A stretch of DNA of 64,000 bases. It comes from Isoetes taiwanensis. Lineage: Eukaryota; Streptophyta; Lycopodiopsida; Isoetales; Isoetaceae. Positions 50,460 to 62,769 of this stretch are shown piece by piece. The stretch lies in the NCBI GenBank assembly GCA_021234155.1, contig JAJEKV010000047.1, positions 854,494-918,493 of the forward strand. Reading direction: 5' to 3'. How positions within the stretch are numbered: the stretch's first letter is position 1; each line of letters begins with the position of its first letter. The notes beneath the pieces were generated by a model. That model saw only the letters and a list, made by a program, of their open reading frames with translations. It searched no databases and was not told where the DNA came from. The position numbers and the translations under genes were made by a program.

Positions 50460-53400
50460 AGGAAGAGTGCCTTCAATTGTATCATGGAAGCGTAGGGGAT
50501 TCCACAGGCGAGCACGAGGGCATTGCTGAAATTGCTACAGGCATGGACATCATCTTCTTGCAAGAGATATGGGAATATAATGGTCATCCGTTCTGGGACA
50601 TCCCTGGGGATACTATCATTTCTCAGCCAATGGCGCCATGGCAAGCGAGGGTATGGAGGAGTCGTACTACTTCAAAGATGCTATAGCATCCGTAGTCTCG
50701 CTCCACAAGGCTAATAGACTCAACCGCTACTGTGGATCACGAGTCTTTACAGCCTCACCACCGCCCATTGTTTATTGGGGATGTTATATACCCCATGAAA
50801 CTTCTAAGTTCTCTGAGGGGTTCATCGGTGAGATATAGATGTGCATATGCCCTATAGGGAAGCGTATGATGACATAGAAGCGATATGTCGCCCGGAGGGT
50901 CATGTGTTTTATTAGGAGATTTCAATGCACGTCACGACCGCGTGGCGGTCGGTCACCTTCGGGGAAATCTTGACTCCAACCCACTTTGGCTAGAAACAGT
51001 GCATTCCAAAGCATGCAAGACGGTCCCGGGATATAGTCTCTGGAGCCTTTGGAAAAAGAGTTGGTCCAGCCATGCGGATCTTTGACATGGTGATCTGCAA
51101 TGGTATCCTCGGATGGCGCGGTCGGGGGGCTTCACTTGCGAAGTGGCGGATGAGATGGTGGGAGCAGTGGTGGACTATCTCCTAGCTCCGGTGCGAAACT
51201 TGATATCATTAGAGATTTCGCGGCAGGGCACAAGAACAAGAGATGAAGAGACTTTGTCAAACCATTATCCATTTTATGTCACTTTGGATTGGAGGTACTT
51301 TTCGATTAGCATGGCCACGGGACACGCAGCGCCCTCGGGGTTTGGGATATACCTCGAACTATCGGAATTAAGCGAGAATCTGAGGTTAGAGCGTGAGCTT
51401 CTGAGGGGGATTGATGCCCTCTATACATTGCATGATAAGTGTGAATGGTTGGTGAAGGCCTTACTTTCAGGCGGCCGGTGAATGCTTTTGCGAGGAAAAA
51501 GTCCCCCGCGAAGGGAAGCTGCGCAATTCCCTCGAACCCACGGTTTTGGCGCCAAAATGTAAGGCTCTAAAGAGTCGACTCACGCATCATTTTAGACCCA
51601 CGGCTCGACAGCGAGGCCATTATGGACTATAAGGCATTCTTGAAATCCAAAAAGCATCGCTATATTGCGAGAAAATCAGCCCGCGTATGTTTGATCTGGC
51701 GATGGCCGAGCCAAAAGCCTTTTGGCATAAAGTGTTGTATAAGAGGCATCAACCACGGCAATGTTACCTCGACCGGTGGAACAAGCGGTTGGAGGAGTTG
51801 TATGACCCCGGGAAGCGTCGGTTGAGGTACCAGATCGGCTAGGAGAAACGCTTCGACTTTGAGAGGAGGGCGTCCACTAGGGTCTTAGACATCTTGCTAA
51901 TGGTAAAACAAAGGACTTGCGGGGACTTGGTAGAGGATTTTGAAATGGGGTGGGCCAGCTTTGCTAGGGCCTTTGGCGATGATAATCAATCAAGCCATTA
52001 GAGGGCCTCGCCTTAGGAATGGAGGGTTAGCAAGGTCATCCCTATTCATAAGGCGGGGAAGTAGGGATGGCTCCACCAACTATCATATGATCATGGTGAG
52101 GCCGTTGGTAACTTCTAGCGGTGTCTTTGGAGAAGAAGTTAACGCATAATGGGGTGAGGGAGCTAGAATATATGCGGTTAGTTTGGGCGGGGTTTTCATA
52201 CACCCACTCCCGCAGTGATCATATTTTTACTCTCGGAATTCTTATGGAAGCCGCCCAATGCACGCGTGACTTGTATTGCTATTTAGTGGATTTTAAGGCG
52301 GCATATGATACGGCTTGTAGGAGCTATATAATCCACGGGATTTGCGAGAATGCCATCTACCGCTCTATGGCCGGAATATATGCCACTTTACTGCGTTAGA
52401 CCACCGGGTGAATAGCACCATAGGTGTTAAAATTGGGATGTCCGATTATCTCCAACGCTTTTTGGACTCTATATTGACAAGTTGGATTGCAAGACCATGG
52501 AGGTGGTGGCCCGATTGCCGAGGTATATACAATAAAGCAGTTGCTCTATCACGATCACGGGCTTATTGTCCCATATAGCTAGGAGTATCTTGGGGAATAT
52601 TTGGATGCTCTCGGTCGATTCGTGACATAGCAAGAATGGCCAGTCAATCTACTTGAAAACCAAGTTGTTGCCAATCCCTCTGCTAACATGCTATAAGATG
52701 ACTGTGTAGAAAGAAGGGTCAGCGCAGGATGGAAAGCCCTGTATGCAATGCAGAATAACTGTTACGAATAGATCTCTGCGATTGGGCATGCAAAGCACAC
52801 CTGTTCCGAGCACTTGTTGAACCGGTATTCTTTGGATGGGATAGAGGTGCAGGGGGCGAGCACTTGGGATAAGCTAGAGAGGGTCTGAAGGCCTTCACGA
52901 CATATAGCCTACAAGCGTCAAGGACACGCGGTGCCTTACCCGATTTTCTTTGTATGAGGCTGGCTTTTGGCCCTGCGGCGTTAGGTTATCGCACCTTGCG
53001 TATTTCCATAAGGTTGCCAATTGATATACAACGTCTCCCTCCAGGGCTTTGTTATTGGCACAAGTGGCCTTAGCGGTGAAGAGAGTGTGGCAGGAGCATT
53101 GTAAGGGGTGGTTAAGCAAGATGGTCCATAGACTATCAACAAATTATGGATATCTTGGGATATCAGCGATGCAGGGGGCTGCATTTGAATGGCTTTCTTT
53201 GCCTCTCTATGGGATGTGCCCACTCTTGCAAAGCCCAAAAACGGTACTACCACACCGGAGGTTAATCAATCGGCTTGAACATGGCCCCCACTAATATCTG
53301 AAGGCACATATCTCTACCAAAAAACAGAGAGCCATAGCTGCAATGAGAACAGGGTCTTGCCATCTCATAATTGAAATAGGCGGGAGGGAGTGCGGATGGA

Positions 53401-53540
53401 GGGCGGGGAATCCCCGACATGAGAGATTATGCCGGTCTTTGTCACATGCGAGATAGTAGAAGATGAACACCATGCTCTGAGTGTCCAGCATATGCACACA
53501 TCCGCGCCAGCTCATGCCGATCTCCGAGATGCTTTGAGAT
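50460..53540 (+). pseudogene. LINE ORF2, heavily decayed, copy K
   Basis: Traceable pieces in order: an IVSWKRRGFHRR start (SWN-type EN motif), EIATGMDIIFLQEIWEYNGH (EN Glu motif), VLLGDFNARHDRVAVGHLR (GDFN motif, ~50910), VVDYLLAPVRNLISLEI, an SNHYPF variant of SDH, a linker WFD-like region, LVDFKAAYDTACRS (RT motif A, ~52285), a degenerate motif B (NSTIGVKIGM), and a finger remnant CEIVEDEHHALSVQHMH near 53450. Frames change at least ten times. No intact catalytic domain remains. Confidence 0.65.
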
Positions 53541-53833
53541 AGCAATTCATCAGCTGGGCTTAGCCAATGGTTTTGCACATCTCAAGGTCCTACATTCACA
53601 AGTCTCCACCGTCAGAGAGTCCCTTACAACACAGGGAATTTGAGCACCCAGATAGGGAATTTGAACGCCTACTATAAGGATTTTTCCTCCCACATGGGGG
53701 GTTTTTTCGTTCCAGCGGTAGAGACACATTGTATAGGGCTTTGGTGGTTTTCTTTTGTGTTTGGATACTATCCGATATATTGTATGTCTATAACCGTCTC
53801 ATAGGCCAGTTGGCCTCTGTGGACGTTAAAATA

Positions 53834-53869
53834 TCCTTCCTTCCTTCCTTCCTTCCTTCCTTCCTTCCC
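53834..53869. repeat. (TTCC)n tail of LINE copy K
   Basis: Nine TTCC units directly after the conserved LINE 3' module. It shows that the tail motif differs between subfamilies. Confidence 0.95.
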
Positions 53870-53870
53870 A

Positions 53871-54680
53871 CTGTTAAGTTTTCCATTGAATGTATATTAA
53901 TCTGCCATTGAATATAGAAGTTGAATGGAATCAAGGCCATATTCGTCATTAATATATTTAGAATGAGAGTGATTTGCTATCAGAGAAGTATTATAATACC
54001 AAATTTGCCTAAAGAATTTGCAAATGGATTTGCTTCTATAGGAGTTGCAAGAAATAGAGAGAGCAGGAAGTTGTTGCAAGAACCGCTCAAGAAGAACATA
54101 TAAAGAGGAACAAAGGAAGATTTACATAAATATAAAGATAATACAGAGACACAGGATGCTGCCTTCCACGTTTATTCGACAGAGATAGAGCTACCTTACC
54201 GCAGCCTAATTTATTGATCGAATTACTATTGTGTGTACTCAGCTATAAATTTGCAGGATGCTCGTGCTCATGTTCTTGATGTTTCATGTTCTTTATTCTT
54301 ATGATATTATAAAAGTTCTTTTAGCACCACAACCCCTCCAGTTGCCAGATGGGTAGCACCTAGAGGTTCCACAATCGACTTTGTGTCGTACATGGCGATG
54401 ACTTTGGGATAGGTTGCTCCACCCTAAAGTCTCTGTACTATGGTGGCAGGGAGTGTAATTTTTTATATGTTTTTTCAAAACATGTTTTCAAGTTTTTTTG
54501 TATGGAATATTCGTATATTCCATTTAATTATGACCCTCTCTCATCCATCAAAGATAGTTGATTCTTTGAAAATAGAAGCTGGAATTAAACAACTGGAATA
54601 TTACAATTTTTCTCGACATCACTTAGGAGTACTCAATACAAATATTACTTTTGACAATTTCAATCAGCACCTAAAAGCAT
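53871..54680. other. No gene recognised
   Basis: Sequence between LINE copy K and the SWIM-finger end of the MULE pseudogene. The short frames at 53897-54103 and 54440-54691 show no family signature. Confidence 0.45.
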
Positions 54681-54689
54681 GGCCAATGT

Positions 54690-56400
54690 AGCATCTGTCA
54701 AGACAGCTTGAATCACCTCCTTGTTGTCTTTTGGATTTCGTCCCAACACCTTGTTGTAGACATAACACATGTGCTTGCAGAGTAGGAACCTACCCTTGCA
54801 CTCATGTTTCATGAATTACGGACAAGCGCATTTTCGATTTGTACTCACCTCAATTTTGTATATGTTGGTTTCCCTTCTAAGCTCATAAATCACATGTTTT
54901 CCCAGGCCCGACAATATGTTTACTAACTACCTCTGCTTCCATATCAAAACTTCACTCCGGGTTCCGTCTTCATCATTACTTAATCTAGCCCTTTTATTGA
55001 CCGTCTTCCATTTCTAACTCGACACTACTCTTTGAGGGGCTCATTTGAAGAAATTTCGATTGGAATCGCGAGTACATGTCGATGACAACCCTCTCACCTC
55101 AAAACAGCTACTCAAAGAACACTTGTAATTCTTAGTCCTTGATGTTGACTCACGTAGCTCTCTTGGCCAACTACTAGGTGCGCTAGGAACCGAGACTATC
55201 TTTGTGTCGGGATACCATGTGTCTTTGCACATTGGTTGAACAAAACCACATGATTTGTTCTTGCTCTCCATTTCGATGTTTTACGATTCCATAGAAAGAA
55301 GAACAGCGATGGATTTGTTCCCTCGTTAATCGCGTGTTTGGCATTTCGCGGCCCGGTCTTGGATACTCTACCCATACATTTCCGTCCTTTGCCGGCAAGT
55401 GTCCTCCTCAAAGCCCAACTAGCCTGATGGATATCTACTTCTATTACTCTTAGTTGTGGATTATCAAAGTCTATTGTCCTTCTCATTTGAGTCGACCATT
55501 AATTGAGCGTGACATAGTCACGAGGTTACCTTATGCAGTGGGTGACTTCACCTTGAGTTACCAAGCGTGGATGTCTTTCTCAAGATGGTTCGGTTATTAC
55601 CACGGATCGAGGATTATATTACGGCATTCCACTCTGGACACTTGCTCATTAATAGCATTCACTCCTTGCATAGGGCTTATTTTGGAGCCAACATTTCTTT
55701 CTAATCTTCCCAAGCAGATTTGAAACATTAGGCCCTGTTCCCAAATGTCTACCCTCAACCATGCCTTGTATCTAGGGAACTTTGCAAAAGTGCTTACGTC
55801 ATGTCAAACACACACGCATCATATAAACTCATAGTCTTTGGTATCCCCTAGGCTGCTAACCGGCTTCCATGCCGGATTACGGCGGGGTTAGTCGAGGGAC
55901 ATGTATGGCACTAGCTATATCCATTCACAGCAGCATGTAATTTCCCCACTGTGACCCTCGATGCCACCAAGCCAACCATGAAGCTAAGGATTTAATGTCC
56001 ACCTCGTCGGCTTTTCGGGCCACCAATCTATAATTTTATGATAAATATCTTACGCAATCTCAATGGTCTCTACATTCCTCCATTTCTGCATAGGTCCAAA
56101 TGCTCAAATCGAAGGCCTCATAAATGTATTTATTTGTATGGCGTTGTAAGCATTTCAAAATGAAATTGACACGAGCGCTCTCCACCTACTATCTCGACCA
56201 TTATTGTACACATCTCGTCTTTAGCATCCGATTAGCACAGGGCTTCATCGACCATGAATTTTCTAAATTCAACACGGAAATCCTTTGCTTACCATCACCT
56301 TATTTAATTTTTCCCAAAACAATCTACGTGCAATGTAATCCTCGGTTTTCATGTCGCACAAGGCAATGGTTTGGAGAGATCTTATTCTAATAAAAAAGAT
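54690..56400 (-). pseudogene. MULE-type transposase pseudogene with SWIM zinc finger
   Basis: MULE transposases are DDE-type enzymes that often carry a C-terminal SWIM finger. Minus-strand pieces lie in the correct order: KFMVDEALC (conserved Asp, ~56250), GGERSCQFHFEM (the C-x-FH motif, ~56165), SLASWLAWWHRGSQWGNY (Trp-rich segment, ~55955), a GTGPNVSNLLGKIRKK piece (~55730), a less clear region with TREQIHRCSSFYGIVKHRNG (55486-55040), and the SWIM finger KCACP-x-FMKHECKGRFLLCKHMCYV (C-x-C...C-x-H, ~54820-54750) followed by LGRNPKDNKEVIQAV. Stops and frameshifts are frequent. Terminal inverted repeats were not found. The N-terminal part may extend beyond 56.4 kb. Confidence 0.6.
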
Positions 56401-59400
56401 TATGTTCTTGAACTTGTAGAAATAACATATTGCAAAAATACATAATGTAGAAAGCAACTTACATGGGATCATAGACATGACACCCCAATGTTGTCCAAGT
56501 GGGAATCGTTTGGCGTGATCGAAATGAACCCGGCTATGTTGCGGATCCCCACGGGCGCATCACGTTTACGGATCCACTCTGAACCCGGGTCCAGCGGTAG
56601 ACATCTTGAATATGTAACATCTTTCATTCTCGTTATTAGTCGTGTAATTGGTAAGGAAACAACCCATGGAAATCTTGGTATCTACTATGTTTGTTTCAAA
56701 TACAAAATTTGAGAGAACTCATCTCCTCCTTTTTGTTACGAGCCTTAGCTTTATGAATCCACCTTAAGTGTCTGAATTACTTAATTGTTAAAAAATAAAT
56801 TCCCTTCCTTGACCTACAATGTAAATTATAAAGAAAACGAGCACAATACCTTATTTGGTTATTCAATGGTTCTAATTTTTGAAGGAATTTATCCACACCC
56901 ATTGAGAATCAAATTAATGAAAAGTCGAGATTTCTTCCTCGAAATAATATTCCCATTCACAAAGTCGGGTTTGCAAGCTTCGTCTTTGTGTTTCTCGGGT
57001 TCCTTTAGTGGTTGATGGCGTGTTTAGAAGTGCCTTAGCCGCGTACACTTTCTCTTGACTCTGCAACTCTAACGGGATGGTTGTGATTGCCTATGTGAAA
57101 TGCCAACTTTGGTAAAATTTGTATTATCACGGGAAGCGGTGGTACATTTTGCATCGCATTGACTTACACATTACGGCTGCCCCCTACGAGAATATACAAT
57201 TCAGCGACCCATTGGCAATAGATAGTTCTCAATATATGGTGTATGCCTCAAGGTCCCTCTCCATTGCACCTCATTTGGTTCCCCGGTTCCTAAAACACAT
57301 TCACAACTTCGTATTTTTGCATTGCAAGTGGCCACAACGATTGGGATAACTTGACACAACACGGAAAACTAGGGACAAGCTGTATGAGAAGGGTCGGACG
57401 GGGCGTGAGGATCCATGTTACATTCCATTCCCGACATGGGTTTGGAACATTTCTTTTCACATGGGAGTTCATAAACTACTGATACCATTATAACACTTTG
57501 GAAAATGGTTCACCCTTACGGTTTGTACCAACCTCAAGTGCCCAAGCCTTCAATTTACTATTGCCACCATTTGTGATCAAATGTCGAACATTGACCTCTC
57601 AATTACATTGGATTCCATAGATTTAGGTGAGTCCACAACTATGGGGCATCTTTGGAGAACTAATAATCTCGGGGATACCGGTCCACAATTACCGTGATCC
57701 AAATTCTCTATCAATCACATAAACTCCATCTCTTTGTTTAGCTTAAGAACATATGTCAAGGAATCCACATCACTATCTGCCGGCACTTGTTGCAACATCA
57801 CACTACCGGTTGGAAGCCAAAACATTGTGAAACTAGATTGTTATTCCACGATTGCAAACTCCATTAGCATCAAATGGTAAATGCATAGATTGCAACTTAC
57901 GGAGAAGTCATGCTTCTTGTTGTGTTGCCATTTCTCACTTGTGTGAAATTACGTAAGCGCCGCGAGTTGGACATCCGTTATTTATATTGATTTTGAATAA
58001 CTCACGAGATTGGTGCGCAATGGCCGGACATATTAGATTACCCACCAACTTAATTTTCTTAGTCTTTGCTATTAATTAAAATGAGTCATTTAATTAAAAT
58101 GATTATTATAACGATCGCGGGAATTATAAAAAAGGCTACTACGAACTACTTATAAGCGGCTACTTAGGAACTACTTATAAGCGACTACTAAACATGGTGG
58201 TAATCCAAATGCAAGTTATCCAGAATGCAAGTTATCGAATCTTTGTGGTGAATGTGGATATCTGTCTGGTGTGAGGTCGAGGATGTTTCTCTTAAACTTT
58301 AGGCAATGTAACATGTCTCATATTAGAACCATTTTAGAAAGAATACATTTGCATTTGAAAGAATACATTTACAAATGCATTTTATGTGCATTTGAAAGAA
58401 TCATTTTAGAAATGTATTTGAAAAATACATTTTGAAAGTCGTCATTTTAAAATGCATTGTAGAATACGTTTTAGTCTTTCAAACCCTAAGTTCAAAACCC
58501 TAAAGCGCGAAACTTGGAATAACGTTTTTCGATTACTTTGTTTTCAACTTCCGTCATGCTTTCGATTCTTTGAAATGTGTGATCTAAATGATTTATGAGT
58601 TCTAACTATTTCAACAAAAAATAGTTTTTTTTCTCCGTGGAGATGTTTGACATTTTTGAAGATCAAATTTTTTTGATCTTTGAAGTAGCTTGCCCGGCGC
58701 CGCACCCTCTATTCAATCCATTAAACTGATTTAGGGTTTCATCATTCACTTGTTCCATTTTTCTCAATTTAGGGTTCTAAGTAGTAAGATGTTTCTTCGA
58801 GTAAAAATTTTTTGAAAAAATGCGGCTGACGCTATAGATATACTATCTCGATCCATCAAAATGCTGATTTAGGGTCCTCTATTTCCTCCAAAAGGTTCGA
58901 TCAATCAAACTTAGATGATAAGATGTTTCTTGAAAAAATGAATTTTCTTTATTTTTGATCTTTGAAGTAGCGGCCGTTGACACCATAAATATGGTCAATG
59001 ATGAAGGTTTGATCTTTTGCTTAAAGGGTCGATTCTTGTTGCTTTAGCTTTACATTCTTTTACAATATACTTGCCATATGAGAATGTTTGTTTAAGCCTT
59101 CACATAGGTTGCTAATATATTTCTTGTGGTGTTCTTTTCGATTATTACATATGGTATGGTGGTAGAAACGAGAAATAGTAAGCCGGATTCTGACCTACTA
59201 GACTAGTTACTCCAAAAAGAAAACCAAAGAGGTCGTTATGCGATCGTAAATTAACAATGTCGGTTGAGGCTAGTGGGGATCCGGTTAGTGATCTGAAAAA
59301 AACAACCAATGAGTCGATGATCTTTGAAAAGCGGTGAGCTACAATAGAATTTGGTGACATCACTCCCCCTTTTTGAAGAAGGCCTTGAGGCGTAAATGAT

Positions 59401-59480
59401 GATGATAAAGAAGTCAACCTCAAAAGTAGTGGTAAAAAAGGGAAAGAAAAGCGAGAATCAAATGAAGATGTTCTTGGTGA
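56401..59480. other. No gene recognised; possible decayed upstream part of the MULE
   Basis: Several short frames on both strands (56488-56712, 56785-57015, 57119-57349, 57290-57472) without family signatures. Around 58310-58460 'gaaagaatacatttacaaatgcattt'-type phrases repeat imperfectly. Related phrases 'gcggc.ga.gc.ataaatat', 'tttgatctttgaagtagc' and 'aagatgtttctt' recur between 58640 and 58990. Confidence 0.4.
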
Positions 59481-59992
59481 TCTCTCGGCGTCCTTTCTTG
59501 TTGAAGTTATATCGAAACTCTTGATGCATTGGCATTGAAGCGGGATAAAGAACCACCTATGATACCCTTATGTGGGATCAAAATAAATGAAGAGGTTCGT
59601 AAGGTTGGTTCTCGAGGTCAAAATCTTTACGAGAAACCTTTAAACGGGATGGCTATGTGAAATCAAAGGGAATTTCATTTTGTCAATGACAGCGGCAAAG
59701 GGGATGTAATTCCGGTGGCCCGATGAGGACATTGATGGTTGGGATCCATATTGGCAAAGAAGTTAATAAGGCATTTGAAGAGGCTTTGTCAAATAACTTC
59801 AGTTAGTCAGATTTAAAAGGACTTATGTTCCTCTGTTGGGATGGCAATCATCGAGCGAGAGGCATGGATGAATGAAATTAACACCACATACAAACACATC
59901 AAAGCAAAGCATATATGTGTTCGAGCTGACTTCATAAACATTGATGAGCCAAATGAGACAACACTAATTGCGGCTATGAGCGAAATAAACTT

Positions 59993-60069
59993 GTAAGTGC
60001 TCTATTTGCTTAATTTATTTACTTTGGAATTGCTTGTTACTCCAACTCACTTTTAACATCTTCTTGTAG
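59993..60069 (+). other. Spliceosomal intron in the ParB/methyltransferase-like pseudogene
   Basis: Starts GTAAGTGCTC and ends TTCTTGTAG, 77 bases, T-rich before the acceptor. Removing it joins ...AAC-TT and A-TTG... in frame, which shows the gene lived in a eukaryotic nucleus. Confidence 0.75.
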
Positions 60070-60270
60070 ATTGAGCGAGATTGGTGTTGTTAGCACAAGT
60101 CTTGAGGATACTCTTATGATTGTGCATAGGGTTGCTACTTCAAACGACAAGTACATGAAAGATTTATCTCCTATTGAGTTAAAGGCCACAAGGACAAGGG
60201 AAATGGTTGGCTCAAACGAGCCTTGGTATCCTCTCTCTTACGGTTGGCCTATGCAAAAATATTATACAAT

Positions 60271-60360
60271 GTAAGATTGATGTTCTTTCTCCTATGATAT
60301 TTCTAATTTTGTTATAGAGTTCAATACTAAATGATTTTTTTTTTTAAATGCATGAATCAG
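60271..60360 (+). other. Second spliceosomal intron of the same pseudogene
   Basis: Starts GTAAGATTGA, ends ATGAATCAG, 90 bases, with a T-run before the acceptor. The downstream open stretch (ASMNKDIEDYIKSTMRIFRM) is one base out of phase, consistent with decay. Confidence 0.6.
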
Positions 60361-62200
60361 GCTTCAATGAATAAGGACATTGAAGATTACATTAAATCAA
60401 CCATGAGAATATTTAGGATGTTGAGGTATTAAAGGCCAATCTTTGAAAAACAAGTCTTGGAAAAATGGACAATGAAGCTACTGAGAAATATTTGGCCATT
60501 GTAAATCCTAGTCTTGGGAGCATCGGCTCGCCATGTAACAACCAAGGACTTGGAGTCAAAAGGAGTCAATGTGTCCTTTGGAAAAGCTTATGTACATGGT
60601 CGAGGTCAAAGGTACAAAACAATGTAAGAGACAATTGGATCAAGACAATGACCGGCACTTCTCAGTTTGGCAATTACCAAAAATACCTACTAATGACAAG
60701 AGTTTGGTTCTGGATAAAGAAAAGAAACATGGTTAGAGCATTTGTTGACTAGGACACGTGAGTTGGTGAAGGAGCAATTGAGCGGCATAATTTGCGATTA
60801 AGTAATATCAGCGTGGCTGTGATGTGGAGACTTGATACAGAACCTTCAAAGCTAAGAATCGGGTTGAAATGTTCAAACATTGGGAGAAACATATGTCTTC
60901 CTCGGTCAATGTGTGGGAGGCCTTTGAAATTCAAAGGGCGACCATGCGGTGGCTTACGAGTATTTTAAATACATGGTGTATATCAAATGCATGGAATCAA
61001 TGCATCCACAGAATCTGATTTGGGTTTCTCAAAGCGGTGAAGATTGTATTTATAGTCCAAAGGGAAATTTAGACCGTGGAGGTGGAATGCAAAAATGGGA
61101 AAGGGAAAACTGTCCCTGGTGGATTGATTTCCCTTTGGGGTCTTATCTAGAGGAAGAAGAGGCTGATTATAATAAGATTCGGGGAGTGCAGAAAAGGAAG
61201 TTAGATCATGTTGAGGAAGAAATTGATCTTGTGGGGAAAAAAGTAGGAAAGGGAAACCAAAGTTGCACGAAGCAAAGGTTGTTGATATTGAAGGCGAGGA
61301 CACCTTTCCAGATTACCACACACCTCCTAGAATGCCAATGCCCGATGTTACAAATGTTCCAAAAGAACTTCATACTGAATTCCGTGTTGTTGATGCAGAT
61401 GTTTGTAAGGTCTCAAGGGCTGTCTCCACAGGTGGACATGAAGTTTTCACTTCATTGAGAAATTTGGGAAAGGAAGTTCAGAAACAAACCGTGTATAGCA
61501 GGAATGGAAAAGTAAGAGATTGGGGTGCTAACATGGTTCTTATTGATCTGCCGACAAATGAACCTACAAGAAGTGACTTAGTTGAAACACCCAACTGGAA
61601 CAAAATGGACACACAATTAGTTGATGGGTGTTTCACTTTGGGTGAACTTTGCTTGGATGATAGTGGATGGTTGGTGTGCATCAGCAGTTTTGAGTTTCAG
61701 AAAATGATTGACATAGCATCGCATCTTGAATTAAAAATACAAAGCGATAGGAGATACACCATTAGGTTTTCATAAAGATAAGTATGGAACTCTATCAAGA
61801 ATGGTATTGCTAGTATCTCTCTACAAAGAGTTGGCACAAATCCATCATTCAAATCAAATGATGTGTTTCATACTCACACGAGTTGAATTACAACAGTGAA
61901 CTCTTGAGGCATTACTCAGGGTCGGGTGAGAGATTGAACTCTATGCGGCATAATTTGGAGAAGAGCACTCGATTTAATGAGTTCCTACTTCAATTGTTAT
62001 GTGATTCTGGTGATTATGTTGTGGATTTATTGGCAGTGCGGGGTCTATGGTTGAGGCATGTGCACTTAGAGGTTTGCATTGCTTTGCAATGGATTATGAT
62101 GTTGACATTTGTGATATGGTCAAAACACATCGAATGTCAATATTCAAAGAAAACCTATAGCGAAGGAAGTTCTAATTGACCATGTGAATTTGGATGATGA

Positions 62201-62765
62201 GGAAGATATTACGTGGATGTGCTTGGCGAGCGGTGATTAGTTAGTGAGCCACAATTTCTACATTTTGTTTGAATTGATCCCATGTTAGAAACCCGATCCG
62301 TGTATTTGTCTTATGTTGCGGTTTCTTACCAGGTCTATCTTTGGCGGCAAAGCCTCTATTACTGTCCTTACTACCTAGTATTGAGAAAAGAAAAAAAAAA
62401 AAGCCCAGCGTTGTCTTTTATAGACGATGAGGCATTTGAGAACACATGACTCCAATGTGTTTGGACTTGAGTATCATGTTTCAGATCCAATACTTTTTTA
62501 TAGTATTTTTGTTGATGTTGATATTTTCTAGCTACCAAGTGGAGTTGTATATGAATACCAACTGTCTTTGTCTACTAAATTACAACATCATATTTTCATA
62601 TGTATTACACCTCTATATATATTTTGGTCTTTTTTTTGGGATAATTACTAGATACTGAGTGCACTACAATACCAAAAACCTTTGTATGTAAATACCAAAA
62701 ACAAATTATATTTGTCTACTCAATGGATGGAATATTACAGAATATTCTATAAAAAACCAAAAAAC
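62201..62765. other. No gene recognised
   Basis: AT-rich stretch between the methyltransferase-like pseudogene and the L1 fragment. 'aataccaa.' phrases (62542, 62670, 62692) recur, suggesting a small decayed repeat. Nothing codes clearly. Confidence 0.45.
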
Positions 62766-62769
62766 ATGA

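Larger units (their letters stand above)
49985..53870 (+). mobile_element. LINE copy K, divergent subfamily with (TTCC)n tail
   Basis: Runs from the C-terminal part of ORF1 to the 3' end. It is GC-richer than the other copies and its proteins are clearly more diverged. It shares the 3' module: CGTCTCATAGGCC-AGTT-GGCCTCTGTGGACG (hairpin 53803-53816), then TTAAAATA and a (TTCC)n tail at 53834-53869 in place of (TC)n. The 5' boundary is approximate. Confidence 0.7.
59500..62200 (+). pseudogene. Decayed intron-containing gene: ParB-like domain plus beta-class methyltransferase-like domain
   Basis: ParB-like part (~59730-60270): GIHIGKEVNKAFEEALSNNF, then WDGNHR with an extra G before AWMNEINTTYKHIKAKHICV, then RADFINIDEPNETTLIAAMS. 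This resembles the ParB/sulfiredoxin-fold pattern of DGxHR followed by a hydrophobic strand and an 'aal.eN' helix. Two spliceosomal introns are visible: 59993-60069 (GTAAGT..TTGTAG, frame kept, joining EINL to SEIGVVSTSLEDTL) and 60271-60360 (GTAAGA..AATCAG). Methyltransferase-like part: GANMVLIDLPTNEP (61529-61570, position of motif IV, usually DPPY), WNKMDTQLVDGCFTLGELCL and DDSGWLVCISSFEFQKMI, then EKSTRFNEFLLQLLCDSGDY and VVDLLA..GSMVEACALRGLHC with FAMDYDVDICDMV (motifs X and I, 61940-62130). Motif I lacks one base at 62035-62042. The IV-to-X-to-I order fits the beta class of N4-cytosine/N6-adenine DNA methylases. Several frameshifts and stops, and the altered motif IV, make it non-functional as read. 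Domain identity is inference from motifs. Confidence 0.55.

Noticed and set aside
55041-55486. Separate gene on the minus strand
   Set aside because: It lies between the catalytic and SWIM parts of the MULE remnant in the same orientation, so it is more simply the middle of that transposase.
59500-62200. Bacterial contamination as the source of the methyltransferase-like gene
   Set aside because: Two spliceosomal introns interrupt the coding sequence, and plant repeats flank it on both sides.
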